Source: an uncultured Mycoplasmatota bacterium
Lineage (GTDB): Bacteria; Bacillota_I; Bacilli_A; Mycoplasmatales; Mycoplasmoidaceae
DNA: 64,000 nt
Assembly (NCBI GenBank): GCA_949527715.1
Contig: CATEWF010000001.1
Span: forward strand, 19,553-83,552
Direction: 5' to 3'
Positions 60,326-64,000 of this stretch are shown in pieces; within the stretch, counting starts at the first letter, position 1; each line of letters starts with the position of its first letter. The notes beneath the pieces were generated by a model. That model made no database searches. It was not told the DNA's origin and saw nothing but the letters and a program-made list of their open reading frames with translations. The position numbers and the translations under genes are program-made.

Positions 60326-60379
60326 AAAATTATTTTTTTTTTTCAAATATACCGATTTATAAAATTATATAAAAATAAA

Positions 60380-61042
60380 TTAAAATGTTTGTATTGGTTT
60401 AGGACATAGTTTTACGAATTCACTTCTCATTTTATTTATTAATGGCTTATATTTAAGCTTATAATCTTCCCATTTATCAGTATCCATTTTATATATCTCA
60501 TTCCATAATTTATTGCAACTTTCAAAATTAATGATTTTACCATTTTCGGCTATTTGTTTACCAAAATCAAGTACCCTCATTGAATGAAATAAGGATTTCT
60601 TTGCTCTATATAAATCAAAATCTTTTTCAATAATCAATTTCTTATGACATTTAGCATAAGCGTTTTCGGCTATTATTGAGATAGTTTGTCTTAATTTCCA
60701 TACATCAATTGTACTAAAGTGTTGTTTATATTTTGTTAAATCACCTTTTATGATAAATTTATCTGGTAATGAAATACTTTCAAGGACAATTATATGATAA
60801 TTTTGTACCATATTATTCCATTTACTTTCATTTATAAATTGATAATCAACATTGTTATCATGATATTGCCATATGTTATTATAATCATTACTAAAATCAT
60901 CACAATCATCAGTAACAATACATACTATGTCTGTATCAGATTGCTCGGTAATCGTATTATAAACAGTAGAGCCATAGTAAAATGAAATTATAACATTTTG
61001 CATTAAATGGTCGAATCTATTTTTATCTTCATTCCTATTCAT
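60380..61042 (-). CDS. nucleotidyltransferase-fold protein
   Basis: 220 residues. FYYGSTVYNTITEQSDTDIVCIV is the GS...D-x-D signature of minimal nucleotidyltransferases, and WQYHDNNVDYQFIN supplies a further Asp. A helical substrate-binding half follows. Similar in outline to 54409 but not closely alike. Transferred nucleotide and target unknown. Confidence 0.72.
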   Translation of the reverse strand: MNRNEDKNRFDHLMQNVIISFYYGSTVYNTITEQSDTDIVCIVTDDCDDFSNDYNNIWQYHDNNVDYQFINESKWNNMVQNYHIIVLESISLPDKFIIKGDLTKYKQHFSTIDVWKLRQTISIIAENAYAKCHKKLIIEKDFDLYRAKKSLFHSMRVLDFGKQIAENGKIINFESCNKLWNEIYKMDTDKWEDYKLKYKPLINKMRSEFVKLCPKPIQTF

Positions 61043-61085
61043 AAAAAAAATTACTATATTTATACCTACTTTTAATCTATAGATA

Positions 61086-61117
61086 CAAATATAGTAATTT
61101 TATCATTGATAACCAAA
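61086..61117 (-). promoter_or_regulatory. promoter for the nucleotidyltransferase operon
   Basis: On the - strand TTTG (61117-61114), 20 nt, TATATTTG (61093-61086). It separates this operon from the DGR genes. Confidence 0.78.
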
Positions 61118-61210
61118 TTTATTTCATTAAAATGTGTTAATAATCATTTTCTAATTAGAAAATAACATTTTCACCATATTCACATTCATCAAGCATTTCG
61201 ATATCTTCTC

Positions 61211-62431
61211 TTATATTTTTATTCTTTTAGACTCTGGATTATTTTTAAGTGTAATCTTTCGATAGTCATTTTCATTAACATCTATATAAGGAAGCCATTG
61301 TCCAATTAGTTCCTTATTTGATAAAATACGTTTTCTGATATTATATGAATCAAATTGACCGATAAAACCTAAATATGAATTAACAGTACGTAATAAATCC
61401 ATTAAATTCTTCTCATTAACAACTCCGAATTTGCTTTTTAACTTAAAAATTAAACTACCAACAGTTCTATTTATCACAAATTTACGATTACACTTCAATA
61501 CACCACCAATAAATTTAACACCATTTTTGTAATATTGCATATATCTTTTATTTGGATGTACTTTTAACAATAACTTTTCTTCAGCGAATTTAACAATTAA
61601 TGGTATTGCGTTTATCAATTTTTCTCTATCTGTACTTATTATACATAAATCATCTACATATCTTCCATAATATTTAAATCCTAATTCATCTTTAATGTAG
61701 TGGTCAAGAAGATTCATATAATAATTTGCAAAAATTTGTGAAGTAAGATTTCCAATTGCAAGACCTTTAGCACTATCAGTATGGAATAGACTTTTATGAA
61801 ATGGCAATTTCTCCCATAACGATAAATCACCTCTTCTTGTACAATTTAATTGTGGCTGGTGTAATATTATTTGTTTACATAAATCTCTCAGTTTCTGTTT
61901 CTTTCTATTTTCAGGATATAACCTTACAATCATATCATCGACCATATTAGCAAGTAATTGCTTATCAATGCTCATGAAAAATGATTTAATGTCTAACTTT
62001 ACAATCCAAGCATCTTTTGTATAATTTTCAGTACATTCTCTTACTTTCTCATACATTGTATTTACACCATACAACACACCTTTACCTTTCCTACAAGAAA
62101 AGGATTCATCAATAAATTCTTGCTCAAAATATTGCATTAATTCATTAATGACAAGGTGATGAACAATACGATCACGGAAATCAGCAGCAAATACTTCTCT
62201 TAAAACTGGAAATTTAACAATAAAAGTTATCGAACTTCCAATTTCATAAGTACCATTATTAATTTCATCACACAATGCTATTAGTTTTGTTATGTAATCA
62301 ACAGAAAACTTAATGGCATTTGCTGTATTTCTTTTATTAGACATACAATCTTCGTATGCCTTTAATATTTCATCATAAGTAAAACTATATGGTAAATTTT
62401 TTCCTTTTTCATTTATGTCATTATCAAACAT
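61211..62431 (-). CDS. DGR reverse transcriptase
   Basis: 406 residues from the Met at 62431 (MFDNDINEKGKN); the frame is open to 62488 but would add a hydrophobic stretch not typical of the family. RT motifs: DFRDRIVHHL (motif 1 region), WIVKLDIKSFFMSID (motif with the first metal Asp), GLAIGNLTSQIFANYYMN (the DGR-type GNxTSQ in place of QGxxxSP), YYGRYVDDLCII (catalytic YVDD). It copies the TR RNA with errors at adenines, together with Avd, and the cDNA replaces VR sequence. About 240 bp separate its start from the TR; on the - strand the order is target, avd, TR, RT. Confidence 0.93.
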   Translation of the reverse strand: MFDNDINEKGKNLPYSFTYDEILKAYEDCMSNKRNTANAIKFSVDYITKLIALCDEINNGTYEIGSSITFIVKFPVLREVFAADFRDRIVHHLVINELMQYFEQEFIDESFSCRKGKGVLYGVNTMYEKVRECTENYTKDAWIVKLDIKSFFMSIDKQLLANMVDDMIVRLYPENRKKQKLRDLCKQIILHQPQLNCTRRGDLSLWEKLPFHKSLFHTDSAKGLAIGNLTSQIFANYYMNLLDHYIKDELGFKYYGRYVDDLCIISTDREKLINAIPLIVKFAEEKLLLKVHPNKRYMQYYKNGVKFIGGVLKCNRKFVINRTVGSLIFKLKSKFGVVNEKNLMDLLRTVNSYLGFIGQFDSYNIRKRILSNKELIGQWLPYIDVNENDYRKITLKNNPESKRIKI

Positions 62432-62674
62432 ATATTTTTCATTATTATATAATAATACATATGTTAAAAATAAAAAAGAAGAAAACATTTTTTCTTCTTT
62501 TTAAGTAACGACATGTAAATAAATACATTATCTTAATGGTTATATTATTTAATTTAAAATTAAATGACTATATTTTTAACGAATACTTCTCATTGCGAGT
62601 GGGACTACATTATACAATCATTAAATTAAATAATAATTTTTTTTTTATTAAATTGACTTTTATTATAATAAAAT

Positions 62675-62799
62675 CGAGAGACGGACGGACGTAATTGCTA
62701 TTCCACTTATTGTTGTTGTAGTTGACATTCGCATTGTTAGTGTTGCAATTCCAAGCATTCGTCTGACTGTTCTCTGCTGAAGCCCAATAATTCGTCCCA
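62675..62799 (-). repeat. DGR template repeat (TR)
   Basis: A 125-bp non-coding donor for both VRs. Read on the - strand in the VR frame it would encode an Asn-rich peptide (many AAC/AAT codons at the positions that vary). It lies in the 573-bp gap between avd and RT. On + its first 17 bases contain the complement of the unchanged IMH tract. The flanks (before TGGG and after CTCTCG on -) show no similarity to the VRs. Confidence 0.95.
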
Positions 62800-62869
62800 G
62801 TGCTGTACTAATAACCTTAATACATTATATTATATACGGCTATACAGCCTACTTTCATCCATGAACACA

Positions 62870-62877
62870 CAAATATA
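62870..62877 (-). promoter_or_regulatory. possible -7 box of a TR/RT promoter
   Basis: On the - strand TATATTTG, about 70 nt upstream of the TR. No TTTG lies 20 nt further upstream, so the match is partial. Otherwise the TR would be transcribed from the target/avd promoter. Confidence 0.35.
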
Positions 62878-63004
62878 TAATAAACATATTAAATCTTAAC
62901 GATTTCTTTATCTTATATTACAAAATAAAGAAACTGTTTAGTACCCTTTTATTAAGTAAAACCAAAATTAATTGATTTTAAGTATAAAAGCCTTTGCTTA
63001 TTTA

Positions 63005-63040
63005 TAACAGACGTATCTCAGGATACGCTATTTATGTTAT
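63005..63040 (-). other. nested hairpin between avd and TR
   Basis: Inner perfect stem CGTATC-TCAG-GATACG (63012-63027), flanked by outer complementary ATAACA (63005-63010) and TGTTAT (63035-63040). It follows the avd stop codon. In DGRs the RNA between avd and TR is structured and needed for cDNA priming, so this may be part of that RNA; a terminator is less likely as no T-run follows. Confidence 0.5.
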
Positions 63041-63061
63041 AACCTTCAGCCATTCATTTTA

Positions 63062-63478
63062 TTAAAAATTTCCTGTTATTACAGGTATATCATTATTATT
63101 CGTATTATTTTTCCCAAGAGTTTGTTTAGTATACATTTCCCATTTTTTAGTTTGCGTAATTGTATCATTCAAACGTTTTAATGGTGTTTGTATCGAAAAT
63201 TTTGTATTTAATAATAGCACCTTATCCTCAATACATTCTTCAAGATATATCTTTAAATGTGCTAACATATCTTTTAATTTCCTAATCTCAACTAACCTTT
63301 CTTCATTAAATCTTGTATTACATAAGTAAATCTGATATTTAATATCACTCAATAAGTTTATAATTCTCATTCCAATATTAAACTTATATTGCCGAGGCAT
63401 GTTGTTTATACTTCTTCTTAATTCTTTAGACATATCACTTGACTGACGATATATCTCCAAATTATTATAAGATGCCAT
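63062..63478 (-). CDS. avd: DGR accessory variability determinant (Avd-like four-helix bundle)
   Basis: 138 residues, almost entirely helical to residue ~115 and with basic helices (SSDMSKELRRSINNMPRQYKFNIGMRIINLLSDIKYQIYL). It has the size, helix pattern and position of Avd/bAvd, which forms a pentameric barrel that binds the RT and the DGR RNA. It lies between the target gene and the TR. The C-terminal ~20 residues (NNTNNNDIPV) are a low-complexity tail. Confidence 0.88.
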   Translation of the reverse strand: MASYNNLEIYRQSSDMSKELRRSINNMPRQYKFNIGMRIINLLSDIKYQIYLCNTRFNEERLVEIRKLKDMLAHLKIYLEECIEDKVLLLNTKFSIQTPLKRLNDTITQTKKWEMYTKQTLGKNNTNNNDIPVITGNF

Positions 63479-63537
63479 ATAAATATTTTTTATAATTTTT
63501 TGTTTAAACTAACTTTTTTCTAAATTTTTATAGGAAA

Positions 63538-63555
63538 GGGAACTGAAAAGTTCCC
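63538..63555 (-). other. GAAA-loop hairpin downstream of VR1
   Basis: GGGAACT-GAAA-AGTTCCC on the + strand: a perfect 7-bp stem with a tetraloop, about 60 nt past the target's stop. It fits the short GRNA-loop stem-loops described downstream of VRs in phage DGRs, which aid retrohoming. It could also be a terminator. Confidence 0.65.
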
Positions 63556-63565
63556 TTTTAAAGAT

Positions 63566-63593
63566 ATTATCCCTTGCCAAAACAAGGGATAAT
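63566..63593 (-). terminator. second hairpin downstream of VR1
   Basis: ATTATCCCTTG/CAAGGGATAAT, 11-bp perfect arms with a 6-nt loop, 21 nt after the target's stop codon. There is no long T-run after it on the - strand, so it is either a weak terminator or part of the DGR target structure. Confidence 0.6.
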
Positions 63594-63614
63594 AAGAACG
63601 CTTCGCTAAGAGGA

Positions 63615-64000
63615 CTACGCTTGTGCTACGTCAAGAGCGAGAGACGGACGGACGTAAAGGCTATTCCACTTATTGCGGTTGTAGTAGACATTCGCACCGT
63701 TAGTGTTGCAACTCCAAGCATTCGTCTGACTGTACTCTGCTGAAGCCCAATAAGGCGCCCCATCATGCATTGATGCACAATTACTTGCAGTATATCCATT
63801 ACCACCTGCGATCACGTAATTAATAATTTTTTGGATAAAATATTTCATTACAAATTGATCCCAAAGGTCAGCAGCATCAGGTAAGAATGGTTTATATTTA
63901 TCAAGTTTTTGTACATTTGTACCTTCTATACCATTATATGACATTACATATTCAACAGCATCGTACTTATCACTATCATTTTTAGTATATACCCCATCAA
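63615..64000 (-). CDS. DGR target protein, truncated by the window edge
   Basis: Reading stays open from 63615 to the window's right edge, so the protein continues beyond it; the Met at 63944 (MSYNGIEGTNVQ) is probably internal (upstream codons read GVYTKNDSDKYDAVEYV). The C-terminal ~45 residues are the VR: YWASAEYSQTNAWSCNT through YVRPSLALDVAQA, a C-type-lectin-like/FGE-like display fold. The sequence before it (YKPFLPDAADLWDQFVMKYFIQKIINYV) differs from that of the remote target at 660. It is the first gene of the DGR cassette seen here. Confidence 0.9.
   Translation of the reverse strand, partial: DGVYTKNDSDKYDAVEYVMSYNGIEGTNVQKLDKYKPFLPDAADLWDQFVMKYFIQKIINYVIAGGNGYTASNCASMHDGAPYWASAEYSQTNAWSCNTNGANVYYNRNKWNSLYVRPSLALDVAQA
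63638..63762 (-). repeat. DGR variable repeat VR1
   Basis: 125 bp, gapless match to the TR at 62675-62799 with 12 mismatches, all at TR sense-strand adenines. Eight codons change: Thr to Ala, and Asn to Pro, Tyr (two), Ser, Gly, Arg and Leu. The unchanged A-free tract at the 3' end (63638-63653) is the putative IMH. The next ~24 bp to the stop are nearly identical to those after VR2 (one difference). Confidence 0.95.

Noticed and set aside
60344..60351. TATATTTG on the - strand upstream of the small membrane protein at 60071
   Set aside because: No TTTG at 19-21 nt, only A/T-rich sequence, and it is in a short gap within an operon.
61139..61210. Very short - strand frame (MLDECEYGENVIF) after the RT
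   Set aside because: Only 13 codons, no promoter or family; too little to call a gene.
1..64000. Alternative genetic code (TAG read as Gln), as in some large gut phages
   Set aside because: Long genes are intact without reading through TAG, and several genes (e.g. at 27204, both DGR targets) end in TAG.
1..64000. tRNA genes and CRISPR arrays
   Set aside because: I found no cloverleaf with T-loop consensus and no regularly spaced direct repeats; a tRNAscan-SE and CRISPR finder run would settle it.

Overview
The window looks like part of a large, AT-rich tailed-phage genome (or a closely related prophage or extrachromosomal element) that infects a Bacteroidota host. The reasons are: many tightly packed small genes of the kind seen only in phages; almost no Shine-Dalgarno sequences, with A-rich leaders instead; and promoters of the Bacteroidota type (-33 TTTG, about 20 bp, then -7 TAnnTTTG). 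The genes read through with the standard genetic code, and TAA, TAG and TGA are all used as stops. I see no capsid, tail, terminase, DNA or RNA polymerase gene, no tRNA and no CRISPR array, so this is an accessory/early region of a bigger replicon.

Layout: from the left edge to about 38.26 kb every gene is on the + strand. From 38.31 kb to the right edge every gene is on the - strand. The two arms converge on a strong bidirectional terminator at 38.27-38.30 kb. The + arm is cut into short units, each with its own promoter. Most of those promoters share a third element, TTAAC, placed 8 nt before the -33 box, and several carry a perfect inverted repeat between the -33 and -7 boxes. The - arm has few promoters and long, overlapping operons.

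The most striking system is a diversity-generating retroelement (DGR) at the right end: target gene, avd, template repeat (TR) and reverse transcriptase, in that order on the - strand. The 125-bp TR (62675-62799) matches a variable repeat (VR) in the adjacent target (63638-63762), and a second VR in a different gene about 61 kb away on the other strand (1571-1695). All 12 differences in the first VR and all 14 in the second fall at adenines of the TR sense strand, the signature of adenine-directed mutagenic retrohoming.

Other groups: (i) RNA repair, with two RNA ligases, a Thg1-like 3'-5' polymerase, a zinc-finger/2H phosphoesterase and a P-loop kinase; (ii) NAD metabolism, with a sirtuin, a NadD-like adenylyltransferase, a nicotinamidase and an ART-like protein; (iii) a TerY-like VWA protein and a YegI-like protein kinase; (iv) a full-length GmrSD-like DUF262-DUF1524 protein and a DUF262-only protein; (v) four DNA methyltransferases, one of them broken at a G9 tract and possibly phase variable; (vi) mobile endonucleases at 38.5-42 kb: a probable class 3 intein that splits the active site of a RecB/Cas4-like nuclease, an HNH protein and a lone TnpB, plus an HNH homing endonuclease near 7.3 kb. 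SSB, an IMPDH/GMP-reductase-like enzyme and an SMC/ABC-like ATPase complete the recognisable genes. About half of the genes remain hypothetical.
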